A stretch of DNA of 64,000 nt from Methylobacterium sp. E-065. GTDB lineage: Bacteria > Pseudomonadota > Alphaproteobacteria > Rhizobiales > Beijerinckiaceae. Shown piece after piece: positions 45,320 to 53,966 of the stretch. The notes under the pieces are model-generated. The model searched no databases. It worked only from the letters and a program-made list of their open reading frames with translations, and was not told the DNA's origin. A program made the translations under genes and the position numbers. Every line of letters starts with the position of its first letter. Positions within the stretch are counted from its first letter, which is position 1. The DNA lies in the NCBI RefSeq assembly GCF_022829605.1, contig NZ_JAKSYD010000046.1, positions 62,001-126,000 on the forward strand, read 5' to 3'.

Positions 45320-47170
45320 TTGACCCGTCCCGCCCCGTCCCTGCGGTCGCACCAGCGCACGCTGATGGCCCTGGTGGCGGCCATGGCGAGCGGGGAGGCG
45401 GGCGCCGTCCGCGATATCCTGGCGGCGGTGACGCCCGGCGGCGGCAAGTCGTTGCTGCCGGTGATCGCCGCCCACCAGTTGATCGCGGCGGGTCTGGTCG
45501 AGCGTGTGGTCTGGGTGGTGCCGCGGGATTCCCTGCGTCTGCAGGCTGAGGAAGCGTTTGCCGACCCGCTCTGGCGCGCGGCTTTCGGGCACACACTCAG
45601 CGTGCGCGCGGCCGACAACGAGCGCGATCCCGCCCGGGGGCTGTCGGGCTACATCACCACCTATCAGGCGATCGCCGCCGCGCCGGCTCTCCATCTCGCC
45701 GAGGCGCGGGCGCACCGCACCCTCCTGGTGATCGACGAGGTCCATCACCTGCCGGCCCCCGGACGGCCGGGATCCGACGAGGGCAGCACTGAGGATGCGG
45801 AGGCCGGGGCGTGGTCCCGGGCCATGCTCCCCGTGATGGAGGCCGCCACGTTCCGCCTCTACCTGTCCGGGACGCTGGAGCGCGCCGACGGCAAGCGCAT
45901 CCTCGGACTGCCCTACCGGCCCGCCGCACCGGGGCGCGGGCCCGAGCTCAATCTGGATACACCCGGGCTCGCGGTGATCGGCTATTCCCGGTCGCAGGCG
46001 CTGGCCGAGCGGGCCGTGCTGCCGGTAACGTTCGGGGCCATCGACGGCGAGGCGAGCTGGCTGGAAGGCGGCCGGATCGCCGGGGACAGCCCCCGGGTCG
46101 GGCCGCATCGCCTGGGCGCGGGGTCGGTCCGCATCACCACCCGGCCGGCCCTGTTCACGGCGCTGCGCACCGGCTTCGCCCGCGACCTTCTGAGCGAGGC
46201 GTTCCACGCCACGAAGCGCCTGCGCGCCCGGCGCCGGGCCGAACGCGCTCTGCCGCCCGGCGAGGCGGTGCGGGGCCTCGGCAAGCTCCTCGTGGTGGCG
46301 CCGGATCAGGCGAGCGCCCGCGCCTACCTCGAAACCCTCCGGGGCTGGATGCCGGCGGGGCAGGGGGCGCGGGACGTGCGGCTGGCCACCTCCGGCCAGG
46401 GGGATGCCCATGCGGCGCTGGCTGCCTTCCGCCTGACGCCGGAGCCGGCGATCCTCGTGACGGTGGCGATGGCCTATGAGGGGCTCGACGCCCCCGAGGT
46501 CGCCGTGGTGGCGGCCCTCACGCATATCCGCTCGCGCCCCTGGCTGGAGCAGATGCTGGCCCGGGCCACCCGGGTCGATCCGCATGCCGGCGCCTACGAC
46601 ACGCAGCAGGCGCTGGTCTTCCACCCCGACGACCCGCTCTTCGCCCGGTTTCGCCTGGAGCTCGAGACCGAGCAGGGCAGCAGCATCCGGCCCCGGCGCG
46701 AGCGGCCGGTCAGCGCCGTCGTACCCGAGCGGACTCATTGGCGCGACGAGGATCCCGGGGGGATCACCCCGCTGGAGAGCAATGCGATCGGCCTTCGCTA
46801 TGCCCTGCTGCGCCCGCGCCTCGTCGAGCCCGCCCCGGCAGCCCCGGCACCCGAGCCGCCCTCCGTCACCGAGCGGACCCTGCGCCAGAGGCTCGCCGCC
46901 ACGGTGGCGGCCCAGGCGGTGGAGGACGAGGCGTCCCTCCGGGTACCCCGCGGCAGCAACCTCGCGCACCGCTACAACGCGGTGCTGAAGCGCGTGCTCG
47001 GCAAGGGCCGCGCGACCATGACCCTGCCTGAGCTGGAGGCGGCGCTCGGCTGGCTTGAACGCAACCGCCTGTCGGACCATCTCGACTGCCTCGATGGCGA
47101 TACGCGCTATGCGTGGTCTGCCCGCCAGCGCCGGGGCCGCTGGCCGCTGGAGCGCGCCGCCCGACGCTGA
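45320..47170 (+). CDS. SF2 DEAD/DEAH-like helicase, uncharacterised
   Basis: About 616 residues with a full superfamily 2 helicase core: LRSHQRTLMALVAAM (Q-like), VTPGGGKSLLPV (motif I), VPRDSLRLQAEEAF (Ia), LVIDEVHHL (II, DEVH), LYLSGTL (III), then VTVAMAYEGLDAPEVAVVAAL (V) and LEQMLARATRVDP (VI). A charged C-terminal domain (about 480-616) follows. The longest frame starts with TTG at 45320 and has no good ribosome-binding site, so the true start is uncertain. It is followed 26 nt later by a small gene. Its target (DNA or RNA) and pathway are not known to me; repair or defence roles are possible. Confidence 0.75.
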   Translation: MTRPAPSLRSHQRTLMALVAAMASGEAGAVRDILAAVTPGGGKSLLPVIAAHQLIAAGLVERVVWVVPRDSLRLQAEEAFADPLWRAAFGHTLSVRAADNERDPARGLSGYITTYQAIAAAPALHLAEARAHRTLLVIDEVHHLPAPGRPGSDEGSTEDAEAGAWSRAMLPVMEAATFRLYLSGTLERADGKRILGLPYRPAAPGRGPELNLDTPGLAVIGYSRSQALAERAVLPVTFGAIDGEASWLEGGRIAGDSPRVGPHRLGAGSVRITTRPALFTALRTGFARDLLSEAFHATKRLRARRRAERALPPGEAVRGLGKLLVVAPDQASARAYLETLRGWMPAGQGARDVRLATSGQGDAHAALAAFRLTPEPAILVTVAMAYEGLDAPEVAVVAALTHIRSRPWLEQMLARATRVDPHAGAYDTQQALVFHPDDPLFARFRLELETEQGSSIRPRRERPVSAVVPERTHWRDEDPGGITPLESNAIGLRYALLRPRLVEPAPAAPAPEPPSVTERTLRQRLAATVAAQAVEDEASLRVPRGSNLAHRYNAVLKRVLGKGRATMTLPELEAALGWLERNRLSDHLDCLDGDTRYAWSARQRRGRWPLERAARR

Positions 47171-47196
47171 AACGCCGCGGGAACGAGGAAAGCGCC

Positions 47197-47538
47197 GTGA
47201 CCGAGATCCTGCCTGTCGCCGACCCGGCATTCGCCGCCTTCACGGCGACCCTGACCGAGCCCGCCCCGCCCACGGAATGGCCGGCCCCGCTGGCCGCGCT
47301 CTGGTGGCTGGCGCAGGCGCCCTCCGGACCGGGTTCGAGCGGCTGGGAGCAGGCCCACGCCCTCGTGCAGGCGGAACCGGGCCGCGATGCCGCCTGGGTG
47401 CACGCCCATCTCCATCGCATCGAGGGCGACGCGGGGAATGCGCGCTACTGGTACGGCTGTGCCGGCCGCACAGATCCACAGGGAAGCGTCGCGGAGGAAT
47501 GGGCCACGATCGTCTCGGCCCTACTCGACCGGGTCTAA
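47197..47538 (+). CDS. Small protein downstream of the helicase, unknown
   Basis: A 113-residue protein with GTG start at 47197 and GAGGAA 7 nt upstream. It is soluble and Trp-rich: PLAALWWLAQAPSG, GWEQAHALVQAEPGRDAAW, VHAHLHRIEGDAGNARYWYG then CAGR. The pattern recalls a short TPR-like repeat. The spacing suggests co-expression with the helicase. No function is recognised. Confidence 0.65.
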   Translation: MTEILPVADPAFAAFTATLTEPAPPTEWPAPLAALWWLAQAPSGPGSSGWEQAHALVQAEPGRDAAWVHAHLHRIEGDAGNARYWYGCAGRTDPQGSVAEEWATIVSALLDRV

Positions 47539-47882
47539 ATCAGAGTTTTGTAAGGGATCGAAATACGATCTATCGTCGTTCCTGGCCGCACATATGCGCG
47601 GGACGTTCAAGTGAAAAGCCTTCGAACCCCTGCCTAATCTAAGACACCTTATCTTGTCAGGTCGTTAGATCGCTCTTCTGCGTGACAGAAGGTTCATAGT
47701 TACAGGGTCGGTCGCCCTGCAACTTCAGATTATGTTTATGAACCCCAGAACACGTCCACGTGACCCAGCCGCGTAAATTGTCCTCATCCAAATTGACTAC
47801 GTTATTTTTTGACTCGCATAAGCGCGAAAACTGATTATGGCTGGTCGCGTAGATTTCGGTTCAGGGGAACTCGCTGGTCGTC

Positions 47883-48038
47883 GTGATAAGTTTGGTTTGC
47901 TTGATTAGCGGGATCGCCCTCGCATACAGTTCGCTCCATGATCCCGCCCGCGCCGCCGTGCTGGAGCGCTGGAGCGGCGTGTGTCTCGTCCTCGGTCTGA
48001 GCCTGCTCGGCGTAGCGCTCCACGGCGCCCACGGGTAG
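47883..48038 (+). CDS. Possible 51-residue double-helix membrane protein
   Basis: A GTG-initiated frame gives VISLVCLISGIALAYSSL, a short charged turn (HDPARAAVLERWSG), then VCLVLGLSLLGVALHGAHG. Two clean membrane segments separated by a polar loop are unlikely by chance, although a ribosome-binding site is poorly placed (AGGGGA is 14 nt upstream). Treat as tentative. Confidence 0.4.
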   Translation: MISLVCLISGIALAYSSLHDPARAAVLERWSGVCLVLGLSLLGVALHGAHG

Positions 48039-48076
48039 AATTCGGCCGGCGGGGACCGAGTCGTGGCATCCGTGTC

Positions 48077-48102
48077 GGAACGCCAGGCTGGAACCGCCCG
48101 TT
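48077..48102 (+). promoter_or_regulatory. Putative EcfG-type promoter for the DUF3597 gene
   Basis: GGAAC at 48077-48081 and CGTT at 48099-48102 are separated by 17 nt. This matches the GGAAC-N16/17-CGTT pattern recognised by alphaproteobacterial general-stress sigma factors. The ATG at 48152 lies 49 nt beyond the -10 element. An EcfG-type sigma gene is present at 10848-11552. Confidence 0.6.
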
Positions 48103-48151
48103 ACACGCCCGCCCGGCACGTGAGCCGGGCCGCATTTATCGGAGCGGACTC

Positions 48152-48565
48152 ATGAGCCTCCTCGGCAGCATCGTCGGCAAGATCCTCCACCCGTTCGGCG
48201 GCGGGACCGCGGATGCCGCGCCCGCGCCAACCGCAGGCTCGGGTAGCCCGGCCGGCACCAGCACCCCGTCGACACCCTCGGCACCCGGAACTGCGGGCGG
48301 CAGCGAGCCCGTGGACGTCGCGGCGGTTCTCACCGGCCTCGCCGAGAAGAACCCGCAGACGCTCGACTGGCGCCACTCCATCGTCGACCTGATGAAGCTG
48401 CTGGGCCTCGATTCCGGCCTCGCCTCGCGCAAGCAGCTCGCCGACGAGCTGCACTACACCGGCGACAAGGACGACTCGGCCACGATGAACATCTGGCTGC
48501 ACAAGCAAGTGATGCAGAAGCTCGCCGAGAACGGCGGCAAGGTGCCGGACGATCTGAAGCACTAG
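48152..48565 (+). CDS. DUF3597 domain protein, stress-associated
   Basis: A 137-residue protein. The N-terminus MSLLGSIVGKILHPFGGG is followed by a low-complexity Ala/Pro/Ser/Gly linker (about 25-50). The DUF3597 domain carries VDVAAVLTGLAEKN, TLDWRHSIVDLMKLLGLDSG, SRKQLADELHYTGD and IWLHKQVMQKLAENGGKVP. Function unknown; the family is common in soil and plant-associated alphaproteobacteria. The putative EcfG promoter upstream suggests general-stress control. Confidence 0.85.
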   Translation: MSLLGSIVGKILHPFGGGTADAAPAPTAGSGSPAGTSTPSTPSAPGTAGGSEPVDVAAVLTGLAEKNPQTLDWRHSIVDLMKLLGLDSGLASRKQLADELHYTGDKDDSATMNIWLHKQVMQKLAENGGKVPDDLKH

Positions 48566-48579
48566 GCCATAGGAAACGA

Positions 48580-48601
48580 GGGAGCCGGTCCGCCGGCTCC
48601 C
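48580..48601. terminator. Bidirectional hairpin between DUF3597 and potF-like genes
   Basis: GGGAGCCGG (48580-48588), loop TCCG, CCGGCTCCC (48593-48601). A perfect 9-bp stem in the 39-nt gap between two convergent genes. It lacks T tracts on either side. Confidence 0.55.
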
Positions 48602-48604
48602 TGC

Positions 48605-49720
48605 TCAGCGCCCGGTTCGAACTCGGGTCCAGAGCCGTGTGACGAAGCGCTGGGTGCGGTCGTCCCAGGCGGTGTTGGTCGAGAGCCGCTGCATCGTCGC
48701 CTCGTCCGGATAGATGCCGGGGTTGTTCAGGATCTCGGGCTTCACGAACTTCTTCGCTGCGAGATTGCCGCTGGCGTACGAGACGAAGTTGCTGTTGGCC
48801 GCCGCTACCTCGGGCCGCATCATGTAGTCGATGAAGGCCAGTGCTTCGGCCGGGTGAGCGGCATCCTTCGGGATCGCGAAGGTGTCGAACCACATCAGTG
48901 CGCCTTCCTTGGGCACCACGTAGGCGATCTCGATCCCGTTCTTGGCCTCGTCGGCCCGGCGCTTGGCCTGCATCACGTCGCCCGAATAGCCGACCGCCAC
49001 GCAGATATCGCCGTTGGCGAGCGCCTGGATGTATTCCGACGAGTGGAATTTCCGCACGGTGCCGCGCACCTTGAAGAGGGCGTCGGTCACCAGGGTCATG
49101 TCGTCCCAGCGCTTGGAATCGGCCTTGGCGCCGAAGGCCGGCAGCATGCTGGGGATCAGATCCTCCGGGCTGTCGAGCATCATGATCCCGCATTCCTTCA
49201 GCCTGTTGGCCGAGGCGGGGTTGAGGACGAGGTTCCAGGAATTCACCGTGGCGTTGGCGCCCAAACGCTCGCGCACAGCGGCGATGTTGTAGCCGATTCC
49301 GGTGGTGCCCCACATGTAGTCGACGGCGTAGGTGTTGCCGGGATCGTAGGCGGCGAGCCGGCCGGTGACCTCCGGCCAGAGGTTGCCGAGGTTCTTCAGC
49401 TTGGACTTGTCGAGCGGCAGGAAGGCGCCGGCCCGGATCAGCCGTTGCAGGTAGGGACCGGACGGCACGACGATGTCGTAGCCGGACCGGCCGGCCAGCA
49501 GCTTGGTCTCCAGGATCTCGTTGTTGTCGTAGGTGTCGTACACGACCTTGATGCCGGTCTCCCGGGTGAAGGCCTCAAGCACCTGCGGGTCGATATAGTC
49601 CGACCAGTTGTAGATGTTGAGGACCCGCTCCTCCGCGGCCCGGGGCATCGCGGCCGAGCCCAGCGCCGCCAGGACGGTGAGGGCGGCGGCCGCCAGGATC
49701 GGGCGGCGGGGAAAGCTCAC
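48605..49720 (-). CDS. Polyamine-type ABC transporter substrate-binding protein (PotF-like)
   Basis: A 371-residue periplasmic protein. A signal peptide (PILAAAALTVLAALGSAAM, cut near PRAAEE) is followed by the spermidine/putrescine-binding features VLNIYNWSDYIDPQVLEAF, YDTYDNNEILETKLLAGRSG, VPSGPYLQRLIRAGAF and DYMWGTTGIGYN. The closest named relatives would be PotF and SpuD/E. It overlaps the upstream RidA gene by 4 nt. No permease or ATPase genes for polyamines are adjacent, so the transporter is encoded elsewhere or shared. Confidence 0.9.
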   Translation of the reverse strand: MSFPRRPILAAAALTVLAALGSAAMPRAAEERVLNIYNWSDYIDPQVLEAFTRETGIKVVYDTYDNNEILETKLLAGRSGYDIVVPSGPYLQRLIRAGAFLPLDKSKLKNLGNLWPEVTGRLAAYDPGNTYAVDYMWGTTGIGYNIAAVRERLGANATVNSWNLVLNPASANRLKECGIMMLDSPEDLIPSMLPAFGAKADSKRWDDMTLVTDALFKVRGTVRKFHSSEYIQALANGDICVAVGYSGDVMQAKRRADEAKNGIEIAYVVPKEGALMWFDTFAIPKDAAHPAEALAFIDYMMRPEVAAANSNFVSYASGNLAAKKFVKPEILNNPGIYPDEATMQRLSTNTAWDDRTQRFVTRLWTRVRTGR

Positions 49721-50073
49721 CGGCTTCTCGCGGCCACGACCACGATCTCGACGAGATATTCGGGGGCGGCGAGCTTGGCCTCAACGGTGGCGCGGGCCGG
49801 CGGGTTCTCCGGGGAGACCCAGGCATCCCAGGCGGCGTTCATTTCCGCGAAGGTCGCGATATCGGCGAGATAGATCGTGGCCGAGACGATGCGCTCCTTG
49901 TCGCTGCCCGCTGCGGCCAGCAGCCGGTCGATCTCGGACAGGATCTGCTGGGTCTGGATCGTCACCCCGGTCCCAACCGTGTCGGCAGCGACCTGCCCGG
50001 CGAGGTAGACCATGTCGCCGAAGGTGACGGCCTGCGCCATCCGCTTGCCCGGCTCGATCCGTTGAATGTCCAT
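49717..50073 (-). CDS. RidA-family protein
   Basis: A 118-residue protein of the RidA/YjgF family, which deaminate reactive enamine or imine intermediates. Visible are MAQAVTFGDMVYLAGQVAAD, TQQILSEIDRLLAAAGSDK, RIVSATIYLADIATFAEMNAAWDAWV, and PPARATVEAKLAAPEYLVEI with the catalytic Arg (PARATVE). It is translationally coupled to the polyamine-binding protein gene and may deal with an imine formed in amine catabolism. Confidence 0.92.
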   Translation of the reverse strand: MDIQRIEPGKRMAQAVTFGDMVYLAGQVAADTVGTGVTIQTQQILSEIDRLLAAAGSDKERIVSATIYLADIATFAEMNAAWDAWVSPENPPARATVEAKLAAPEYLVEIVVVAARSR

Positions 50074-50254
50074 ACCCGTCTCCGACCTCTCAGAACGGGC
50101 TTATCTGCCGTCGTGACGGGCCGGCCGTAAAGGGTGTTGCGTCCGCACATCGCGGCTCGTTGCGGAAATTTGTCGTCCTGTCGCAGGGTGCGGGCAACCG
50201 TCGCGGGGCCCGAAGCGTTCTGCCGGCATCGACAATCAAGCACTGGGGTTTGTT

Positions 50255-50518
50255 ATGGGTATCCTCTGGACCATCATCATCGGGTTCCTCGCCGGCGTCA
50301 TCGCCAAGTTCCTCATGCCGGGACCGAACGAGCCGTCGGGCTTCATCCTGACCACGATCCTGGGCATCGTCGGCGCTTTCGTGGCGACCTTCCTGGGTCA
50401 GGCCATCGGCTGGTACGGGCCTAACCAGGGGGCAGGCTTCATCGGCGCCATCGTAGGCGCCGTGGTGGTGCTGTTCATCTACGGCTTCATCGCGAGCCGC
50501 CGCACCACGACCTACTGA
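50255..50518 (+). CDS. GlsB/YeaQ/YmgE-family stress membrane protein
   Basis: An 87-residue protein of three membrane helices: MGILWTIIIGFLAGVIAKFL, then SGFILTTILGIVGAFVATFLG, then GAGFIGAIVGAVVVLFIYGF. This is the transglycosylase-associated/YeaQ family, induced by stress in several bacteria. The exact role is unknown. A strong terminator follows it. No clear EcfG motif is seen upstream, unlike the neighbouring DUF2892-like gene. Confidence 0.9.
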   Translation: MGILWTIIIGFLAGVIAKFLMPGPNEPSGFILTTILGIVGAFVATFLGQAIGWYGPNQGAGFIGAIVGAVVVLFIYGFIASRRTTTY

Positions 50519-50545
50519 TCTCTCCGGCACACCCGGACACGACGA

Positions 50546-50573
50546 GGGGCGCCCCGCGGGGCGCCCCTTTTTT
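50546..50573 (+). terminator. Rho-independent terminator after the GlsB-like gene
   Basis: GGGGCGCCCC/GGGGCGCCCC arms (50546-50555 and 50558-50567) with a GC loop, then six T residues. A textbook terminator, likely also blocking read-through into the convergent DUF2892-like gene. Confidence 0.88.
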
Positions 50574-50592
50574 GTCGTACCGTCCCGTGCGC

Positions 50593-50814
50593 TCAGAGAT
50601 GCTCGGAGGCGGCCTTCACGGCGCAATGGCCGGTCGCGCCACGTACCGCCAGCCCGACGCCGACCACGAGCGCCAGCAGGCTCAGGAGCTTGTTCGGCCG
50701 CGGCTGCGCGGCCGCTGCCGCGATGCCGAGGCCGAGCGCCACCGAGACGGCGCGCTCCGTGGTGGACAGGTTCGGCTGCCCGCTGAAGATGTCGTGCATC
50801 ATGTCATTGGCCAT
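50593..50814 (-). CDS. DUF2892/YgaP-like small membrane protein
   Basis: A 73-residue protein: MANDMMHDIFSGQPNLSTTE, then RAVSVALGLGIAAAAAQ, a short turn (PRPNKL) and LLSLLALVVGVGLAVRG with TGHCAVKAA at the end. The paired helices and final TGxC motif match the DUF2892 (YgaP transmembrane) family. The ATG at 50814 has AAGGA 6 nt upstream. An EcfG-type promoter match lies at 50847-50871 and the pnp terminator farther upstream, so it is probably a monocistronic stress gene. Confidence 0.85.
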   Translation of the reverse strand: MANDMMHDIFSGQPNLSTTERAVSVALGLGIAAAAAQPRPNKLLSLLALVVGVGLAVRGATGHCAVKAASEHL

Positions 50815-50846
50815 GGAAGGATCCTTGGTTGAGGGGGCGCCGGGCG

Positions 50847-50871
50847 AACGCGGGCCGGCGAGCAGCGTTCC
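50847..50871 (-). promoter_or_regulatory. Putative EcfG-type promoter for the DUF2892-like gene
   Basis: On the minus strand GGAAC (50871-50867) and CGTT (50850-50847) are 16 nt apart, matching GGAAC-N16/17-CGTT. The start codon at 50814 lies 32 nt beyond the -10 element. Confidence 0.6.
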
Positions 50872-50956
50872 CGCCTTGACCGAGTTCCGATGGCCGAGGC
50901 CGATCGGCGTGCCGCTACGAATTGCTTCCCTCCGCGAGCAAGGACGGTAATCCGCA

Positions 50957-50989
50957 AACAAAAGGCGCGGTCCCGGAGGACCGCGCCTG
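50957..50989 (-). terminator. Rho-independent terminator of pnp
   Basis: On the minus strand an 11-bp stem AGGCGCGGTCC/GGACCGCGCCT (arms 50979-50989 and 50964-50974) with a 4-nt loop is followed by TTTTGTTTG. It lies 48 nt after the pnp stop. Confidence 0.88.
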
Positions 50990-51036
50990 TCGTAAGAACC
51001 TGCGCCGGCCGAAGCCCGCGCGGGTGATGGGAGTGC

Positions 51037-53256
51037 TTACTCGCCCGCCTCGCGGCGGCGCTCGCCGCGGTGGCGGCCGCCCTCGCGGGGCTCACGCGGC
51101 TCGTCGCCGCGCTCGGGCCGGTCGGCGTCGCGCTGGGCCTTCACCTTCTCGGTAATGTCCTCGCCGGTCTCCTGATCGACCACCTTCATGGACAGGCGGA
51201 TCTTGCCGCGGTCGTCCTGGCCGAGGAACTTCACCTTCACCTTGTCGCCGTCCTTGACGACGTCCGTCACCTTGGCGACGCGGTTCGCGGCGAGCTCCGA
51301 GATGTGGACGAGACCGTCCTTGGCGCCGAAGAAGTTCACGAAGGCGCCGAACTCCATGCACTTCACGATCGTGCCGTCATAGATGACGCCGACCTCCGGC
51401 TCCGCCACGATCGAGCGAATCCAGTTGTAGGCCGCCTTGATCGCCTTGCCGTCCGCCGAGGCGATCTTGACGATGCCGGTATCCTCGATGTTGATCTTGG
51501 CGCCGGTCTTCTCGACGATCTCGCGGATCACCTTGCCGCCGGTGCCGATCACGTCGCGGATCTTGTCGGTCGGGATCTGCATCGTCTCGATGCGCGGCGC
51601 GTACTCGCCGAGCTCCGGACGGGCAGCCGTGAGGGCCTTCGCCATCTCGACGAGGATGTGGGCACGCCCGTCCTTCGCCTGATCGAGGGCGACCCGCATG
51701 ATCTCCTCGGTGATGCCGGCGATCTTGATGTCCATCTGGAGCGAGGTCACGCCCTCGTCCGTGCCGGCCACCTTGAAGTCCATGTCGCCGAGGTGATCCT
51801 CGTCGCCCAGGATGTCGGACAGGACCGCGAAGCGCTCACCCTCGAGGATGAGGCCCATGGCGATGCCGGCCACCGGACGGCGCAGGGGCACGCCGGCATC
51901 CATCAGCGACAGCGAGCCGCCGCAGACCGAGGCCATCGAGGACGAGCCGTTCGACTCGGTGATCTCCGACACGACACGGATCGTGTACGGGAACTCGTGA
52001 GCCGGCGGCAGAACCGGGCGGATCGCCCGCCAAGCGAGCTTGCCGTGGCCGATCTCACGACGGCCCGGGGAGCCCATGCGGCCGGTCTCGCCCACCGAAT
52101 AGGGAGGGAAGTTGTAGTGGAGCAGGAAGCGCTCCTTGTAGGTGCCGTCGAGCGAGTCGATGAACTGCTCGTCCTCACCGGTGCCGAGCGTGGCGACCAC
52201 CAGGGCCTGGGTCTCGCCGCGGGTGAACAGCGATGAGCCGTGGGCACGCGGCAGGACGCCGACCTCGGAGACGATCGGGCGGACCGTCTTCAGGTCGCGG
52301 CCGTCGATGCGCGAACCGGTATCGAGCACGTTCCAGCGCACGACCTTCGACTGTGCCTCCTTGAAGGCAGCCTTGACCTTCTCGGCCGGGTACTTCTCGG
52401 CGCCCTCGGGGCAGAGGGCGGCCATCACCTTCGCCTTCACGGCGTCGACGGCAGCGTAGCGCTCCTGCTTGACGGTTTTGGTGTAGGCGGCGCGCAACTC
52501 GGTCTCGCAGACCTCCAGCACGGCCTTCTCGACTTCGCCGTTCTCGGGCGCCTGGAAGTTGCGCGGCTCCTTGGCGGCCTTCTCGGCCAGGCGGATGATC
52601 GCCTCGATCACCGGCTGGAAATGCTTGTGGCCGAACATCACGGCGCCGAGCATCACGTCCTCGGACAGCTCCTTGGCCTCGGACTCGACCATCAGCACCG
52701 CGTCCTGCGTGCCGGCGACGACGAGGTCGAGGGAGGATTCCTCCTTGGTCTCGGTGACCAGCGGGTTCAGCCGGTAGCCGCCGTTGATGTAGCCGACCCT
52801 GGCGCCGCCGATCGGGCCCATGAACGGCACGCCCGAGAGGGTCAGCGCCGCGGAGGCCGCCACCATGGCGACGATATCGGGATCGTTCTCGAGGTCGTGG
52901 GTCAGGACGGTGACGACGACCTGCGTGTCGTTGCGCCAGCCGTTGACGAAGAGCGGACGGATCGGGCGATCGATCAGGCGGGAAACCAGGGTCTCCTTCT
53001 CGGAGGGCCGGCCTTCGCGCTTGAAGTAGCCGCCCGGGATGCGGCCGGCCGCGTAGGCCCGCTCCTGGTAGTTCACGGTGAGCGGCATGAAGTCGATGCC
53101 GGCCTTCGGCTCCTTCGTGGCGACCACGGTGGCGAGCACCGAGGTCTCGCCGTAGGTGGCGACCACGGCGCCGTCGGCCTGCCGGGCGACCTTGCCGGTC
53201 TCGAGGACGAGCTTGCGGTCGCCCCACATCAGCTCTTCGCGTTGAACGTCGAACAT
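51037..53256 (-). CDS. pnp: Polyribonucleotide nucleotidyltransferase (PNPase)
   Basis: A 739-residue 3'-5' exoribonuclease, core of the degradosome. It has two RNase PH domains, the first starting [20 protein letters not shown] and the second with [17 protein letters not shown] and the active-site Asp region [21 protein letters not shown] domain ([12 protein letters not shown], about 560-615) and an S1 domain ([20 protein letters not shown], about 625-695) follow, then an Arg/Glu-rich tail. The ATG at 53256 gives the family N-terminus. A strong hairpin 59 nt upstream in the leader is placed where PNPase autoregulation acts in other bacteria. Confidence 0.96.
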   Translation of the reverse strand: MFDVQREELMWGDRKLVLETGKVARQADGAVVATYGETSVLATVVATKEPKAGIDFMPLTVNYQERAYAAGRIPGGYFKREGRPSEKETLVSRLIDRPIRPLFVNGWRNDTQVVVTVLTHDLENDPDIVAMVAASAALTLSGVPFMGPIGGARVGYINGGYRLNPLVTETKEESSLDLVVAGTQDAVLMVESEAKELSEDVMLGAVMFGHKHFQPVIEAIIRLAEKAAKEPRNFQAPENGEVEKAVLEVCETELRAAYTKTVKQERYAAVDAVKAKVMAALCPEGAEKYPAEKVKAAFKEAQSKVVRWNVLDTGSRIDGRDLKTVRPIVSEVGVLPRAHGSSLFTRGETQALVVATLGTGEDEQFIDSLDGTYKERFLLHYNFPPYSVGETGRMGSPGRREIGHGKLAWRAIRPVLPPAHEFPYTIRVVSEITESNGSSSMASVCGGSLSLMDAGVPLRRPVAGIAMGLILEGERFAVLSDILGDEDHLGDMDFKVAGTDEGVTSLQMDIKIAGITEEIMRVALDQAKDGRAHILVEMAKALTAARPELGEYAPRIETMQIPTDKIRDVIGTGGKVIREIVEKTGAKINIEDTGIVKIASADGKAIKAAYNWIRSIVAEPEVGVIYDGTIVKCMEFGAFVNFFGAKDGLVHISELAANRVAKVTDVVKDGDKVKVKFLGQDDRGKIRLSMKVVDQETGEDITEKVKAQRDADRPERGDEPREPREGGRHRGERRREAGE

Positions 53257-53314
53257 TCTTGATCTCTTCCTTGCCTGCGGCGGGCGTTGGCCCGGCGCCG
53301 CCGGGGGCAAGACG

Positions 53315-53343
53315 GCGAGACACTTCGCGTGAAAGTGTCTCGC
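53315..53343 (-). promoter_or_regulatory. Leader hairpin between rpsO and pnp
   Basis: A perfect 11-bp stem GCGAGACACTT (53315-53325) with AAGTGTCTCGC (53333-53343) and a 7-nt loop. It lies in the rpsO-pnp spacer, 59 nt from the pnp ATG. In E. coli a stem-loop at this place is cut by RNase III and lets PNPase repress its own mRNA. The position is seen; the mechanism is inferred. Confidence 0.65.
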
Positions 53344-53464
53344 GATCCTGCCCCGATGCCGACGCCTCGAAGCGGCCCGCTTGTCGGGAGGCCGGACCCA
53401 TTCCGGCAGCCCGTGATCGTGAAACGCGGCTCCGGGCCGGGCCCGGAACCGCGCGATAGACGCC

Positions 53465-53734
53465 TTAGCGGCGGATGCCGAGACGCTCGATGAGGGCGCG
53501 GTAGCGGGCCTCATCCTTGCGCTTGACGTAGTCGAGCAGCGAGCGGCGCTGCGAGACCATCTTCAGAAGGCCGCGCCGGGAATGGTTGTCCTTGGCGTGG
53601 GTCTTGAAGTGGCCGGTCAGGTTCGCGATCCGCTCGGTCAGGATCGCCACCTGGACCTCGGGGGACCCGGTGTCCTTGGCGTCCTTGCGGTGTTCCTTGA
53701 TGAGCGCGGTCTTGCGCTCTGCCGTGATCGACAT
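53465..53734 (-). CDS. rpsO: 30S ribosomal protein S15
   Basis: An 89-residue primary rRNA-binding protein. [59 protein letters not shown] and [20 protein letters not shown] are all hallmark S15 sequence, including the His-Ser-Arg-Arg motif that contacts 16S rRNA. It is upstream of pnp in the conserved rpsO-pnp order. It is full-length with the normal start. Confidence 0.98.
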   Translation of the reverse strand: MSITAERKTALIKEHRKDAKDTGSPEVQVAILTERIANLTGHFKTHAKDNHSRRGLLKMVSQRRSLLDYVKRKDEARYRALIERLGIRR

Positions 53735-53966
53735 CGCATGCCTTTCGGGTTGTGCTGATCGGATGCGGCGCCCCATCCGGGCGCGCGCAAGCTCGGCGTT
53801 CGGCCGGTGCCGGGATGTCGTCCAGCACGGTCACAGCGCAAAGCGGTTCAAGCCCCGCCCGGTAACCCGGGTCGAGGCTGCGCGATCCATACACGAAACC
53901 AGCGGTTATGCCAGCCCCGGGGCGTATTGCGGTCGATCCGCCGGCACGCGGCGGCGCGGCCGGGAC

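Larger units (their letters stand above)
47539..48151. other. Intergenic region, AT-rich in its first half
   Basis: From about 47540 to 47850 GC falls well below the surrounding level, and the stretch has many stop codons in all frames and no clear gene. A short hairpin CAGGG/CCCTG lies near 47703-47720. The second half holds a 51-codon membrane-protein frame (47883-48038) and a putative EcfG-type promoter (48077-48102), listed separately. Confidence 0.5.

Noticed and set aside
45015..45320. Genomic island attached to tRNA-Tyr
   Set aside because: No integrase, no repeated tRNA 3' end and no composition shift next to the tRNA were seen.
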